Source of the DNA: Pseudomonas arsenicoxydans
Lineage (GTDB): Bacteria; Pseudomonadota; Gammaproteobacteria; Pseudomonadales; Pseudomonadaceae
Assembly (NCBI RefSeq): GCF_900103875.1
Contig: NZ_LT629705.1
Location: 6,023,001-6,087,000 of the forward strand
Direction of reading: 5' to 3'
Length of the DNA: 64,000 nucleotides
The notes under the pieces are model-generated. The model worked only from the letters and a program-made list of their open reading frames with translations, made no database searches and was not told the DNA's origin. Positions within the stretch are counted from its first letter, which is position 1. Each line of letters opens with the position of its first letter. This document shows positions 9,490 to 18,654 of this stretch, piece after piece. The position numbers were made by a program, and so were the translations under genes.

Positions 9490-10359
9490 ATGGACCGCGT
9501 GCGAAATTTACTGGAACAGATCCAGAATCGCCTTGAAGACCTGAACAAGGCAGAACGCAAAGTCGCCGAAGTCATCCTGCTCAACCCAGAGCAGGCCACC
9601 CGGTTCAGCATCGCCGCGCTCGCCCAGGCCTCTAAAGTCAGCGAGCCGACGGTCAACCGTTTTTGCCGTTCGTTCGGCGTCAGCGGCTACCCGGAACTCA
9701 AGCTTCAATTGGCCCAGAGCCTGGCCAGTGGCGCCGCGTACGTCAGCCGCGCGGTCGAGGCCGATGACAATCCCGAAGCGTACACCAAGAAGATTTTCGG
9801 CAGCGCCATCGCGTCCCTGGACAGCGCGTTGCAGGCACTGGACCCGAACCTGATCAGCCGCGCCGTCGACCTGTTGATCCAGGCCCGGCAGATCCATTTC
9901 TTCGGCCTCGGCGCTTCGGCCCCAGTGGCGCTCGATGCGCAGCACAAGTTCTTCCGCTTCAACCTGGCCGTCACCGCCCACGCCGACGTGCTGATGCAGC
10001 GCATGATTGCGTCGGTGGCACACACCGGCGAGTTGTTCGTGATCATTTCCTACACCGGCCGCACCCGCGAACTGGTGGAAGTGGCGCGTATCGCCCGGGA
10101 GAACGGCGCCTCGGTGCTGGGGTTGACCGCCGAAGGTTCGCCATTGGCCAAGGCCAGTACGTTGAGCCTGAACATTCCGTTGCCCGAAGACACAGACATC
10201 TATATGCCGATGACCTCGCGGATTATTCAGCTGACAGTGCTGGATGTCCTGGCCACCGGCATGACCTTGCGCCGAGGCGTGGATTTCCAGCCGCATTTGC
10301 GCAAGATCAAAGAGAGCCTGAATGCCAGCCGGTATCCGATTGGGGATGAGTTCAACTAA
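9490..10359 (+). CDS. hexR: HexR, RpiR-family repressor of glucose catabolism
   Basis: A 289-residue regulator with an N-terminal RpiR-type helix-turn-helix (about residues 1-77, including [23 protein letters not shown] read in parts) and a C-terminal SIS sugar-phosphate domain (about 120-255). In Pseudomonas HexR represses zwf-pgl-eda, edd-glk and gap-1 and is released by KDPG. The gene diverges from zwf. AAGGA before the ATG supports the start. Operator-like sites are seen at 9327, 24070 and 24132, all in the expected target promoters. Confidence 0.95.
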   Translation: MDRVRNLLEQIQNRLEDLNKAERKVAEVILLNPEQATRFSIAALAQASKVSEPTVNRFCRSFGVSGYPELKLQLAQSLASGAAYVSRAVEADDNPEAYTKKIFGSAIASLDSALQALDPNLISRAVDLLIQARQIHFFGLGASAPVALDAQHKFFRFNLAVTAHADVLMQRMIASVAHTGELFVIISYTGRTRELVEVARIARENGASVLGLTAEGSPLAKASTLSLNIPLPEDTDIYMPMTSRIIQLTVLDVLATGMTLRRGVDFQPHLRKIKESLNASRYPIGDEFN

Positions 10360-10373
10360 GCGTTACGCTTGAC

Positions 10374-10459
10374 AGATCGCAGCCTCGTTTCACTCGACAG
10401 CTCCTACAGGTTTACACGAGCTCTTGTAGGAGCTGTCGAGTGAAACGAGGCTGCGATCT
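10374..10459. repeat. REP-type palindrome, CTCGACAGCTCCTACA family (complete)
   Basis: Perfect inverted arms of about 35 bp (AGATCGCAGCCTCG... to ...CGAGGCTGCGATCT) flank a short loop. It lies between the convergent hexR and mutarotase genes and could end transcription from both sides. Confidence 0.92.
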
Positions 10460-10466
10460 TTTGATC

Positions 10467-11321
10467 TTACGCCCCGACCCGCGCCTGCAAACTCAAATGG
10501 GCCCTCTGCCCCGGCGCCAGACTTAGGCTATCGGTTCCTCCACTCGCGGCTTCAACGCACACAAACTCGGAAATCTCGTTCCAGCTCACCCCCAGCAACG
10601 GCCGTGTGCCCGGATGCCAAACCACCGTGTCCGCATGATCGCCGGTGTCGATGCACAACTCGCGCTGCCAGGCGTGGTCCTTGATGTGCAATTCGCCGTC
10701 ATGCTGGAACACCCGCTGACAACCACCCTCGACCCGCAATTCACCTTCCTGCTGGCAAACCTGGCGGTTCAACTGGTCGTATCCCTGCGCGCCATCGAGC
10801 CCAGACAGCGCTACCTCACCCACGTCACCAATACGCCAGTAAGCGTGCAACGCCTGACTCAATTGGCACGGCAAGCTGTCCTGATGCTCGGTGCTCAGGC
10901 GTAAATCCATTCGTTCGCCAAGGTGTGCGTGCAAGTCCACTTGCCAGTCGCATAGCTGAAGTTGCCAATGCAGGTGCACGCCATCGTCGTCATGGCGGCT
11001 GTCGAGCAGCTTCCAGTCGATCAATCGTGCCCAGCCATGGGAAGGCCAGGCGTTTTCGCTTGGATGACGGCCATACCACGGCCAGCACACCGGCACGCCG
11101 CCACGAATTGCACCGACCTGCGGCCACTTCGCCGCGCACCAGAGCCAGGGTTTCTGGCCTGTGGGCTGGAAGTGCAGCAACTGCGCGCCCTGACGACTGA
11201 ACACCGCCTGACACAGCGGATGGTCGATCACCAGCACGTCGCGCTTCTGATAGCGCTCCCACGCAAACACCGGTCGTTCGCGCAACGATTTGAAGAAGCG
11301 TTGTAGCGGATGCTCATGCAT
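10467..11321 (-). CDS. D-hexose-6-phosphate mutarotase (YeaD-like)
   Basis: A galactose-mutarotase-fold protein of 284 residues that likely interconverts alpha and beta anomers of glucose 6-phosphate and so feeds Zwf, which uses the beta form. Recognisable segments are VFSRQGAQLLHFQP, GGVPVCWPWYG and LRLSTEHQD, typical of YeaD-type proteins. The ATG at 11321 (MHEHPLQRFF) was preferred because the frame upstream to 11411 runs over the oprB terminator. It lies between hexR and oprB, as in other pseudomonads. Confidence 0.9.
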   Translation of the reverse strand: MHEHPLQRFFKSLRERPVFAWERYQKRDVLVIDHPLCQAVFSRQGAQLLHFQPTGQKPWLWCAAKWPQVGAIRGGVPVCWPWYGRHPSENAWPSHGWARLIDWKLLDSRHDDDGVHLHWQLQLCDWQVDLHAHLGERMDLRLSTEHQDSLPCQLSQALHAYWRIGDVGEVALSGLDGAQGYDQLNRQVCQQEGELRVEGGCQRVFQHDGELHIKDHAWQRELCIDTGDHADTVVWHPGTRPLLGVSWNEISEFVCVEAASGGTDSLSLAPGQRAHLSLQARVGA

Positions 11322-11369
11322 GTGCCACGGTCCTGAAAAACATCTGTCACCAGGGCGTGCGCGGCCCCC

Positions 11370-11404
11370 AAAAAAAAGCGGACAGCCAAGGCTGTCCGCA
11401 AAAA
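11370..11404 (-). terminator. Terminator downstream of oprB
   Basis: A perfect stem GCGGACAGCC/GGCTGTCCGC with a two-base loop is followed on the minus strand by a run of eight T residues. It closes the gts-oprB transcript. Confidence 0.9.
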
Positions 11405-11437
11405 TGCGCACATAGAGAGGAGCTTATCGCAACAACG

Positions 11438-12784
11438 TTAGAACACCGACTGAATTTTCAGGCCGGCGACCAGCGCGTTGTCGACCTCATCAACACCACC
11501 TGGGTGAGTGACGTATTGCAGGTTCGGACGCACGGTCAGCCAGTTGGTCACGTGGAAGCCGTAGTTGATCTCGTAGTTGTACTCGGTGCTACGCAGCGGC
11601 GAGAACAGCGGATCGTTGTAGTCGGAGACACCGTTGCTGGCGTTGACCAGCTCAGCGTTTTTCTTCACGTCATCGTTGACATGGATACGGGCAAAACCGA
11701 TCCCGACGTCATCTTTTGGACGTGCGTCGAATGGGCCCTTGTACACAAACATCAGCGACTGGTAGTTGTCGACAACGTTGGTGTCCTTGTCGTGGAACGT
11801 GGCGTTCGCCGCAACGTTCAGACCACGGGAAGCGTCGCCATTGTGGGTGGTGAGTTGCTGCTGCACGACACCCCAGTAGCCGTGCTTACTGTCGTGAACG
11901 CGGTAGCCGTTACCGGTGGTCGCTGCGTCATTGCCGTTGGCGTCTTTGAGAACGTCATTAGCGTCAGCCGTGCTCTTGTAGTAACCCACACGGTATTCGC
12001 CCGGCAGGCCGTTGACCTTCGGCGACCAGACCAATTCCACTGGCAACACGGTGCCCTGGGTACCGCTGCCGCTGAGCTTGAAGCCGTTACCGTGCTCCAG
12101 CTGCGACGGGTTCTGGTTGTAGGCACCAATCTGCGCATACAACTCAGGCGTGATGTTGTACTTCACGCGCAACGCCGCCTGGCTGATCGGCCAGTTGTAC
12201 CAGATGTTGGTGGCCCAGTTACCCACCTGGGAACCGCAGAACGCCAGGTTCTGGAATTCGCACGGGAAGGTGTTGAAGTCTTCGCCTTCGCCGAAGTAAC
12301 CGGCCTTGACGTCCAGTTTGCCGTCGAGGAACTGGTGTTGAACCCACAGCTGGGTCAGACGGACCATGTGACCACGGCCGTAGACTTCCTGAGAGGAACT
12401 CAAGGTCCCGGCACGCGGGTCACCAACGCGGTCATTGGAGATGTTCTGACCGTTACGGTTGGTGAATTGGATCTTGGCCTGGGTGTTATCCCAGCCCCAG
12501 AGCTTTTGCAGGTCCAGCGCCACGCCCAGACCAAACTGGTCAGCGTAACGGGCAGTCTTGTCGTCGTTGTAGCCGCCATGCAGGTTGCCGCCGACTTCAC
12601 CGACGTAGTCGGCCTTGATGTCGATACCTTGCTCAAGCAGCTTGGTCCGCTCGCCACCCCAATCACCGGTCATCCACTTGGAATCGGCGCTGAACGCGTC
12701 AGCCGCATGCACACTACCGACCATCATCATTGCCGCAACAGCTGACAATTGGCAGATAAGCTGAGCGTTGTTCTTCTTCTTCAT
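11438..12784 (-). CDS. oprB: Carbohydrate-selective porin OprB
   Basis: An outer-membrane porin that lets glucose and related sugars cross. The 448-residue protein has a cleavable signal peptide (basic MKKKNN, hydrophobic stretch, cut after GSVHA). The mature part begins with the OprB-family segment WMTGDWGGERTKLLEQGI and ends in the terminal Phe typical of outer-membrane barrels (IQSVF). It follows gtsD on the same strand after 128 bp that hold two hairpins, so it may be partly independent. TAATAACAATAAAA before the GAGG ribosome site is a Crc/Hfq-like motif. Confidence 0.95.
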   Translation of the reverse strand: MKKKNNAQLICQLSAVAAMMMVGSVHAADAFSADSKWMTGDWGGERTKLLEQGIDIKADYVGEVGGNLHGGYNDDKTARYADQFGLGVALDLQKLWGWDNTQAKIQFTNRNGQNISNDRVGDPRAGTLSSSQEVYGRGHMVRLTQLWVQHQFLDGKLDVKAGYFGEGEDFNTFPCEFQNLAFCGSQVGNWATNIWYNWPISQAALRVKYNITPELYAQIGAYNQNPSQLEHGNGFKLSGSGTQGTVLPVELVWSPKVNGLPGEYRVGYYKSTADANDVLKDANGNDAATTGNGYRVHDSKHGYWGVVQQQLTTHNGDASRGLNVAANATFHDKDTNVVDNYQSLMFVYKGPFDARPKDDVGIGFARIHVNDDVKKNAELVNASNGVSDYNDPLFSPLRSTEYNYEINYGFHVTNWLTVRPNLQYVTHPGGVDEVDNALVAGLKIQSVF

Positions 12785-12792
12785 CCCTACAT

Positions 12793-12807
12793 CCTCGTTT
12801 TATTGTT
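12793..12807 (-). promoter_or_regulatory. Candidate Crc/Hfq motif upstream of oprB
   Basis: The minus strand reads approximately AATAACAATAAAACG just before the GAGG ribosome site, containing two overlapping AANAANAA matches. The match is by inspection only. Confidence 0.4.
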
Positions 12808-12842
12808 ATTAACTGTTTTTATTTAACGCGGTTACATCTTTT

Positions 12843-12901
12843 GCGCAGAGCGACAGGCCGTTCTGCGCATATCCCCCTGTGAGAGCAGGTTTGCTCCCAC
12901 A
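12843..12901 (-). repeat. Two hairpins between gtsD and oprB
   Basis: The first is GCGCAGA/TCTGCGC (12843-12868). The second is a short REP-like hairpin, TGTGAGAGCA/TGCTCCCACA with one mismatch (12878-12901). Neither is followed by a clear T-run, so they look like mRNA processing or stabilising elements rather than full terminators. Confidence 0.6.
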
Positions 12902-12912
12902 TTTCTTCATCA

Positions 12913-14073
12913 TCAGCGGCCTTTGAACTGAGCGACGTTGGCGCTATGGCTCTCGGCTTTTGGTTGACCTGCCACGCCCAGGCGCTCACCCGTCTTGGCA
13001 TCGAACAACAGCACCTTCGATGGATCGAATTGCAGGGTCAGGGTCTCGCCCACGGCCGGTGCAACGTCCGGCGCCAGACGGCAGCAGACTTTGGTTTCAT
13101 TGAGATTGACGAACACCAGGGTGTCGGGACCGGTTGGCTCGGTGACCTGGACTTCGGCGCGAATGGTCGGCAAACCATTAGGCTCGCTGCCAGCCAGCAC
13201 GATCTGTTCCGGGCGCAGGCCGAGGATCACTTCGCGATCCTCCAGACCGGCGTCCTGCATGCCCATTGGCAATTCGCAACGCGCCTGGCCGCTGTCGAGC
13301 AACGCCAGCAGACGACCTTCCTTGCGCTGCAAACGCAGCGGGATGAAGTTCATCGGCGGCGAACCGATGAAGCTCGCCACGAACAGGTTGGCCGGGTTGT
13401 TGTAGATCTCTTTCGGCGTGCCGAACTGCTGAATGATCCCGTCCTTCATCACCGCCACCTTGTCGCCCAGCGTCATCGCTTCGATCTGGTCGTGGGTCAC
13501 GTAGACCGTGGTGGTTTTCAGGCGCTGGTGCATCAGTTTCATTTCGGTGCGCATCTCGACGCGCAGCTTGGCGTCGAGGTTGGACAGCGGTTCGTCGAAC
13601 AGGTAGATCTTCGGCCGACGCGCCAGGGCACGGCCCATCGCCACGCGCTGTTGCTGACCACCGGAGAGCTGGCCGGGTTTACGGTTGAGCAAGTGTTCGA
13701 TCTGCAGCAGCTTGGACACCCGCGCCACTTCCGCTTCGATGTCGGCGGCGGGCATTTTGCGGATCTTCAAGCCGAAGGCGATGTTCTCGCGCACGCTCAT
13801 GGTCGGGTACAGCGCGTAGGACTGGAACACCATGGCGATGTCGCGATCCTTGGGGCTCATGCCGCTGACGTCCTGATCACCGATCATGATCGCGCCGCCA
13901 GTGATGGTTTCCAGGCCGGCGATGCAATTCATCAGGGTCGATTTGCCACAACCCGAAGGTCCGACCAGGATCAGGAACTCACCGTCCTTGATCGACAGTT
14001 CGATGTTCTTGAGGGTGTCCGGCAGGCCAGGGCCATAGGTCTTGTTTACATTGCGAAGTTCGAGCGTTGCCAT
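12913..14073 (-). CDS. gtsD: Glucose ABC transporter ATP-binding protein
   Basis: The ATPase energising glucose import by GtsABC. The 386-residue protein is of MalK/UgpC type. Walker A GPSGCGKST is near residue 38, the ABC signature LSGGQQQR is central, Walker B is IYLFDEPLSNLDA, and the switch His is in VYVTHDQIEA. A regulatory OB-like domain of about 140 residues follows. It starts 2 bp after gtsC, in the gtsA-B-C-D order known in Pseudomonas, with oprB next. Confidence 0.94.
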   Translation of the reverse strand: MATLELRNVNKTYGPGLPDTLKNIELSIKDGEFLILVGPSGCGKSTLMNCIAGLETITGGAIMIGDQDVSGMSPKDRDIAMVFQSYALYPTMSVRENIAFGLKIRKMPAADIEAEVARVSKLLQIEHLLNRKPGQLSGGQQQRVAMGRALARRPKIYLFDEPLSNLDAKLRVEMRTEMKLMHQRLKTTTVYVTHDQIEAMTLGDKVAVMKDGIIQQFGTPKEIYNNPANLFVASFIGSPPMNFIPLRLQRKEGRLLALLDSGQARCELPMGMQDAGLEDREVILGLRPEQIVLAGSEPNGLPTIRAEVQVTEPTGPDTLVFVNLNETKVCCRLAPDVAPAVGETLTLQFDPSKVLLFDAKTGERLGVAGQPKAESHSANVAQFKGR

Positions 14074-14075
14074 GA

Positions 14076-14921
14076 TTACCCCTTGACTGCGCCGGCCGTC
14101 AGCCCGCGCACGAAATACTTGCCTGCGACCACATAGACCAGCAGGGTCGGCAGCCCGGCGATCATCGCCGCCGCCATATCAACGTTGTATTCCTTGGCCC
14201 CGGTACTGGTGTTGACCAAGTTATTCAACGCCACCGTAATGGGTTGCGAGTCACCGCTGGAGAACACCACGCCGAACAGGAAGTCGTTCCAGATCTGGGT
14301 GAACTGCCAGATCAGGCAGACCATGATGATCGGGGTGGACATCGGCAGGATGATCAAGCGGAAGATGGTGAAGAAGCCCGCGCCATCGAGCCGCGCCGCC
14401 TTCACCAGCGCATCGGGCACGCTGACGTAGTAGTTGCGGAAGAACAGCGTGGTAAACGCCAGGCCATACACCACGTGCACGAACACCAGGCCCGTGGTCG
14501 TGCTGGCCAGGCCCATCTTGCCGAGGGTGAACGAGGCCGGCAGCAGCACGGTCTGGAACGGCAGGAAGCAACCGAACAGCAGCAGGCCGAAGAACAATTG
14601 CGAGCCGCGAAAGCGCCACATCGACAGCACATAGCCGTTCAGCGCACCGATGGCGGTGGAGATCAGCACCGCCGGAACGGTGATCTTGATCGAGTTCCAG
14701 AAATACCCGTCAACCGTGCCCCAGGCCTTGACCCAGCCAATGCCGCTGACCACGGTCGGCCAGCTCAGCAGGTTGCCGGAGTTGATGTCTTCGGGCGTCT
14801 TGAAACTGGTCAACAGCATGACCACCAGCGGTATCAGGTACAGAAATACGGCAAGGATCAGGACGCCATAGATCGCGATGCGACTCAGGCTGATAGAAGG
14901 TTTGGCAGCGAAACTAGTCAT
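14076..14921 (-). CDS. gtsC: Glucose ABC transporter permease
   Basis: An inner-membrane subunit of 281 residues with six predicted helices, of MalG type. The cytoplasmic coupling loop reads DALVKAARLDGAGFFTIF, the EAA motif that contacts GtsD. It overlaps gtsB by 8 bp and is followed by gtsD after 2 bp. Confidence 0.92.
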   Translation of the reverse strand: MTSFAAKPSISLSRIAIYGVLILAVFLYLIPLVVMLLTSFKTPEDINSGNLLSWPTVVSGIGWVKAWGTVDGYFWNSIKITVPAVLISTAIGALNGYVLSMWRFRGSQLFFGLLLFGCFLPFQTVLLPASFTLGKMGLASTTTGLVFVHVVYGLAFTTLFFRNYYVSVPDALVKAARLDGAGFFTIFRLIILPMSTPIIMVCLIWQFTQIWNDFLFGVVFSSGDSQPITVALNNLVNTSTGAKEYNVDMAAAMIAGLPTLLVYVVAGKYFVRGLTAGAVKG

Positions 14922-15822
14922 GACGCTTGGTCCTCAGCTCGGAGTACAGGTAAGGCACGATGATTGCGAGAATCGCACCGAGCATCAGAATCGCACTGGC
15001 CGAACCCATGCCCATCTGGCCGCGACTGAAGGTGAAGGAATACATGAACATCGCCGGCAGGTCGGACGAATAACCCGGGCCACCGGCCGTCATTGCCGCC
15101 ACCAGGTCGAAACTCTTGATCGCGATGTGGGCCAGGATCATCACTGCGCTGAAGAACACCGGGCGCAGGCTCGGCAACACCACTTTCAGGTAAATGCGCG
15201 GCATGCTCGCGCCATCGATCTGGGCTGCACGGATGATCGATTGATCGACGCCACGCAGACCGGCGAGGAACATCGCCATGATAAAGCCCGAGGCTTGCCA
15301 GACCGCAGCGATCACCAGGCAATACACGACGCGATCCGGGTCGATCAGCCAGTCCAGGCGAAAGCCTTCCCAGCCCCAGTCACGCAGCAATTTGTCCAGG
15401 CCCATGCCCGGGTTGAGCAGCCACTTCCACGCCGTACCGGTGACGATCATCGAGAGCGCCATCGGGTACAGGTAAATGGTGCGAATGAAACCTTCACGAC
15501 GAATGCGCTGGTCAAGAAACACCGCCAGCAGCACACCGATCACCAGGGTGATACCGATGAACATGCCGCCGAACAGCGCCAGGTTCTTGCTCGCTACCCA
15601 CCAACGATCGTTGTCGAACAGCCGTTGGTATTGCGCCAGACCTGCCCATTTGTAAGTCGGCAGGAAAGTCGACGTGGTGAACGACAGGACGAAGGTCCAC
15701 AGGATATAGCCATAGAACCCCACCAGGACGATGAACATGCTGGGCGCCAGCACCAGTTTGGGGAGCCAGCGCTGCAATGCATCGAACGGCGAGGCCTTGC
15801 TGAACACAGCAACAGAACTCAT
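14914..15822 (-). CDS. gtsB: Glucose ABC transporter permease
   Basis: A MalF-type permease of 302 residues that starts MSSVAVFSK. It has six predicted helices and an EAA loop, RAAQIDGASMPRIYLKVVLPS. The frame is open to 15894, but that extension runs through the intergenic hairpin at 15867-15896, so the internal ATG is preferred. It pairs with GtsC as the channel for glucose across the inner membrane. Confidence 0.92.
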   Translation of the reverse strand: MSSVAVFSKASPFDALQRWLPKLVLAPSMFIVLVGFYGYILWTFVLSFTTSTFLPTYKWAGLAQYQRLFDNDRWWVASKNLALFGGMFIGITLVIGVLLAVFLDQRIRREGFIRTIYLYPMALSMIVTGTAWKWLLNPGMGLDKLLRDWGWEGFRLDWLIDPDRVVYCLVIAAVWQASGFIMAMFLAGLRGVDQSIIRAAQIDGASMPRIYLKVVLPSLRPVFFSAVMILAHIAIKSFDLVAAMTAGGPGYSSDLPAMFMYSFTFSRGQMGMGSASAILMLGAILAIIVPYLYSELRTKRHD

Positions 15823-15866
15823 GGGAAGATCCAGTACGTAGAAATAAGGATTACAAGCGTATTCCT

Positions 15867-15896
15867 TGGTGGGAGCGAGCAAACCCGCTCCCACCA
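15867..15896 (-). repeat. REP-like hairpin between gtsA and gtsB
   Basis: TGGTGGGAGCG pairs with CGCTCCCACCA across an eight-base loop. Hairpins at this place in sugar ABC operons often protect the binding-protein mRNA so that it outnumbers the permeases. That role is inferred here. Confidence 0.75.
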
Positions 15897-15915
15897 GGAA
15901 CTGCGACGCTAACGG

Positions 15916-17217
15916 TTACTTGGCCGCTTTGATCGCTGTGCCAAGTTGCTTGGCCGCAGTGGCCGGATCGGCTTTCGGGTCGTTGATGAAGTTGGTCACG
16001 ACATCAAAGAACGCGCCTTGTACCGCCAGCGTGGTCGCCATGTTGTGCGCCATGCTTGGCTGCAAGCCGCCGGACTTGGCGTCCGCCAGGAAGTCCTTGG
16101 CAGCGGTCTGGGCGCAGGAGTCGAAACCGTACTTGCCCATGTCGTTCAGCATGTCGATCCGAACCGGGATCGAGCCTTTGTTGATGCTGAAGACTTTCTG
16201 GAAGTTCTCACCCAGCACGATCTTGGCAATGTCCTGCTGAGCGGCAGCAGTGCCCTTGTCTTTCTGTTTGAAGACGGCCAGGGAATCGATGTTGTAAGTG
16301 AAAGCCTTGTCGGTGCCCGGGAAGGCTACGCACTCGTAGTCTTTGCCGGCGACTTTCTTGGCCGCTGTCCACTCGCTCTTGGCCCAGTCGCCCATGATCT
16401 GCATACCGGCCTTGCCGTTGATGACCTTGGCCGCTTCCAGGTTCCAGTCCTGGCCTTTGCCGTCGGCGTCCATGTAGGTCGCGACTTTCTTCAGCTCGGT
16501 CAGCGCCTTGACCATCTCAGGACCGGTCAGTGCAGCGTTATCGAGGTCGACCAGGGCTTTCTTGTAGCCGTCGACGCCCATGACCGAAAGGACCACCGCT
16601 TCGAACACAGTGCTGTCCTGCCAAGGCTGGCCACCGTGGGCAAGCGCAATGAAGCCTGCAGCCTTGAGCTTGTCACCGGCTGCGTAGAATTCCTGAAGGG
16701 TGGTTGGCGCTTTTTCGATGCCGGCTTTCTTGAAGACTTCCGGGTTGATCCACAACCAGTTGACGCGGTGAATGTTCACCGGCACGGCCACGTAATCACC
16801 GTCGTACTTCACAGTATCGGAGACTTTCTTGTCGAGCAGGCTGTCCCATTTTTCTGTTTTGGCAGCGTCTTTCAAGACGTCGGTGTCGAGCAGACCGGTA
16901 GACGCCCATTCCTGGATGTCCGGACCTTTGATTTGCGCTACGCCTGGCGGGTTACCGGCAACGGCGCGGCTTTTCAGTACGGTCATGGCCGTAGCACCGC
17001 CACCACCGGCGACAGCACCGTCCTTCCAGGTGAAACCGTCTTTTTCGACTTGGGCCTTGAGGACATCGACAGCAGCTTTTTCACCACCGGACGTCCACCA
17101 GTGAACGACTTCTACCGAACCTTTGGAATCGGCGGCAAGCGTACTCAGGGGGAATGCAGACAGAGGAAGCAGTGAAGCGAGAGAAATGACAGTAGCGAGG
17201 CGAGAAATCGCATTCAT
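15916..17217 (-). CDS. gtsA: Glucose ABC transporter substrate-binding protein
   Basis: A periplasmic protein of 433 residues that binds glucose and delivers it to GtsBC. It has a signal peptide (hydrophobic to about residue 28, cut after STLA), then [17 protein letters not shown], typical of sugar-binding family 1 proteins. It is the first gene of gtsABCD-oprB. The leader contains an A-rich AACAACAAGAAAGG overlapping the ribosome site and, 85 bp from the ATG, a motif shared with the next gene upstream. Confidence 0.95.
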   Translation of the reverse strand: MNAISRLATVISLASLLPLSAFPLSTLAADSKGSVEVVHWWTSGGEKAAVDVLKAQVEKDGFTWKDGAVAGGGGATAMTVLKSRAVAGNPPGVAQIKGPDIQEWASTGLLDTDVLKDAAKTEKWDSLLDKKVSDTVKYDGDYVAVPVNIHRVNWLWINPEVFKKAGIEKAPTTLQEFYAAGDKLKAAGFIALAHGGQPWQDSTVFEAVVLSVMGVDGYKKALVDLDNAALTGPEMVKALTELKKVATYMDADGKGQDWNLEAAKVINGKAGMQIMGDWAKSEWTAAKKVAGKDYECVAFPGTDKAFTYNIDSLAVFKQKDKGTAAAQQDIAKIVLGENFQKVFSINKGSIPVRIDMLNDMGKYGFDSCAQTAAKDFLADAKSGGLQPSMAHNMATTLAVQGAFFDVVTNFINDPKADPATAAKQLGTAIKAAK

Positions 17218-17226
17218 CTAGTAGTA

Positions 17227-17240
17227 CCTTTCTTGTTGTT
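17227..17240 (-). promoter_or_regulatory. Candidate Crc/Hfq motif overlapping the gtsA ribosome site
   Basis: The minus strand reads AACAACAAGAAAGG. AACAACAA and ACAAGAAA match the A-rich catabolite-activity pattern and run into the AAGG ribosome site. Confidence 0.55.
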
Positions 17241-17301
17241 ATGCATGCAAGTCTGGTGCTTGCGCTGCATAGGATTTTAAACAGGAGTCATCCCCTCGCA
17301 G

Positions 17302-17340
17302 GTAACGAAGGGACGCTGGAATGTCACCGCATGGTTACAC
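17302..17340. promoter_or_regulatory. Shared 39-bp motif upstream of gtsA (possible GltR site)
   Basis: GTAACGAAGGG, eight bases, ATGTCACCGC, then GTTACAC. The same blocks with identical spacing occur at 18655-18693 before the AGE-family gene. GltR, encoded nearby, is the obvious candidate binder, but this is inference. Confidence 0.5.
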
Positions 17341-18594
17341 AGGAGCGCTCTGGGACACCTGCCCCAAGGCCGTGGCCATGCTCGGCGCCAATGGCAGGCG
17401 CGGGATCAAAACGGCTTGCCAGGCGTGATACAGATCCGGTTTGCCACCCCAGATATCAGCGCTTGGGCGGTTTTGCGGGTCCAGTTCATGGTGCCAACTG
17501 CCACCTTCACGGTCGATGAAATGACTGTCACAGAATTCCCAGAACAGTCGGTACCAGGCTTCGTATTGCTCATCGCCGGTGCGTTTGAGCAGTGCACTGG
17601 CAGCGGCGCTCGCTTCGCAATGGGTCCAGTGCAGGCGATGGCTGACCACGGCGCGATTGCTCCAGTCCAGCGTGTAGACAATCCCGGGCAACCCGTCGAC
17701 ATTCCAGCCATGGCGGCAATTGTTATCGAAGAGTTTTTGCGCATCGGTCGCCAGCCAGCCCGGCGTGAGCATCCCGGCCTGGACCCGCGCGGCCTCGAGG
17801 TGCAGTAACAAACGCGCCCACTCGAAACCGTGACCCGGGGTGGTGCCGTAGGGACGAAAACCGTCGGCCGGATTGTCGTGGTTGTAGTCGCGCAGCGGTT
17901 GCCAGTTGCGGTCGAAATGCTCGACCACCAAGTAATCGTTGGCCGCGGCGTGACCATGGATCACCCGCTCGACAATGCGCTGGGCGCGGCTTAACCAGCG
18001 GTTGTCGTCAGTGACATCGGCCAGTGCGAGAAAGGCTTCGGTGGTGTGCATGTTGCTGTTGGCGCCGCGGTAGGCCTCCTCCTCGCTCCAGTCGCGATTG
18101 AAGGATTCGCGCATCGCGCCCTCCTCCTCGCTCCAGAAATGCGTGTCGATGATGTTGATCGCGTCATCGAGCAAGGCCTGCGCACCGGGGCGTTGAGCGA
18201 CCACTGCGGAACTGGCAGCCAGCGCAACGAAGGCATGCAGATAAGCGGCCTTACCGGTGTTGTCGTGAACAGGATGGGCGCTGGCGAACCAGCCGCCGTG
18301 CTCGGCATCTTTCAACGGACCGCTGAGGGCCCGGACGCCATGATCCACCAGCTCGGCAAAACCCGGCAGCCCCTGGATATGCGCCATGGCGAAGCTGTGG
18401 GTCATGCGCGCGGTGTTCATGGTTTCGGCTTGGGCATCGGCCGGGAGGCGGCCCTTTTCATCGAGGTTGCCAAAGCCTTCCGGGAGCTTTGAAGCCTTGG
18501 CGAACGCCAACAGGCGCAGGCCTTCGGCGGCGAGCCAGTGTTGATGGGCAGGTGCGTTCAGCCAACTGCTGAAAGCCGGTTGGAAGGTGTCCAT
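17335..18594 (-). CDS. AGE-family epimerase/isomerase (mannose isomerase or acylglucosamine 2-epimerase type)
   Basis: A 419-residue (alpha/alpha)6-barrel protein of the N-acylglucosamine 2-epimerase family, whose members isomerise or epimerise mannose, glucose and related sugars. Typical segments are NSNMHTTEAFLAL, PGHGFEWARLLLHLE and HRLHWTHCEASAAASAL, which carry the conserved His, Arg and Glu residues of the barrel centre. It lies between gtsA and gltS on the same strand and shares a promoter motif and an A-rich leader motif with gtsA. This suggests it converts a sugar brought in by the same importer, perhaps mannose to fructose. The exact substrate is not resolved. Confidence 0.85.
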   Translation of the reverse strand: MDTFQPAFSSWLNAPAHQHWLAAEGLRLLAFAKASKLPEGFGNLDEKGRLPADAQAETMNTARMTHSFAMAHIQGLPGFAELVDHGVRALSGPLKDAEHGGWFASAHPVHDNTGKAAYLHAFVALAASSAVVAQRPGAQALLDDAINIIDTHFWSEEEGAMRESFNRDWSEEEAYRGANSNMHTTEAFLALADVTDDNRWLSRAQRIVERVIHGHAAANDYLVVEHFDRNWQPLRDYNHDNPADGFRPYGTTPGHGFEWARLLLHLEAARVQAGMLTPGWLATDAQKLFDNNCRHGWNVDGLPGIVYTLDWSNRAVVSHRLHWTHCEASAAASALLKRTGDEQYEAWYRLFWEFCDSHFIDREGGSWHHELDPQNRPSADIWGGKPDLYHAWQAVLIPRLPLAPSMATALGQVSQSAPV

Positions 18595-18600
18595 GGGGTG

Positions 18601-18614
18601 CCTTTTTTGTTGTT
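18601..18614 (-). promoter_or_regulatory. Candidate Crc/Hfq motif at the AGE-family gene
   Basis: The minus strand reads AACAACAAAAAAGG directly before the start codon region, closely like the gtsA leader (AACAACAAGAAAGG). Confidence 0.55.
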
Positions 18615-18654
18615 ATGACTGGTCGCAGTCTAAACAACGGCGGGTGGCGGGCTT

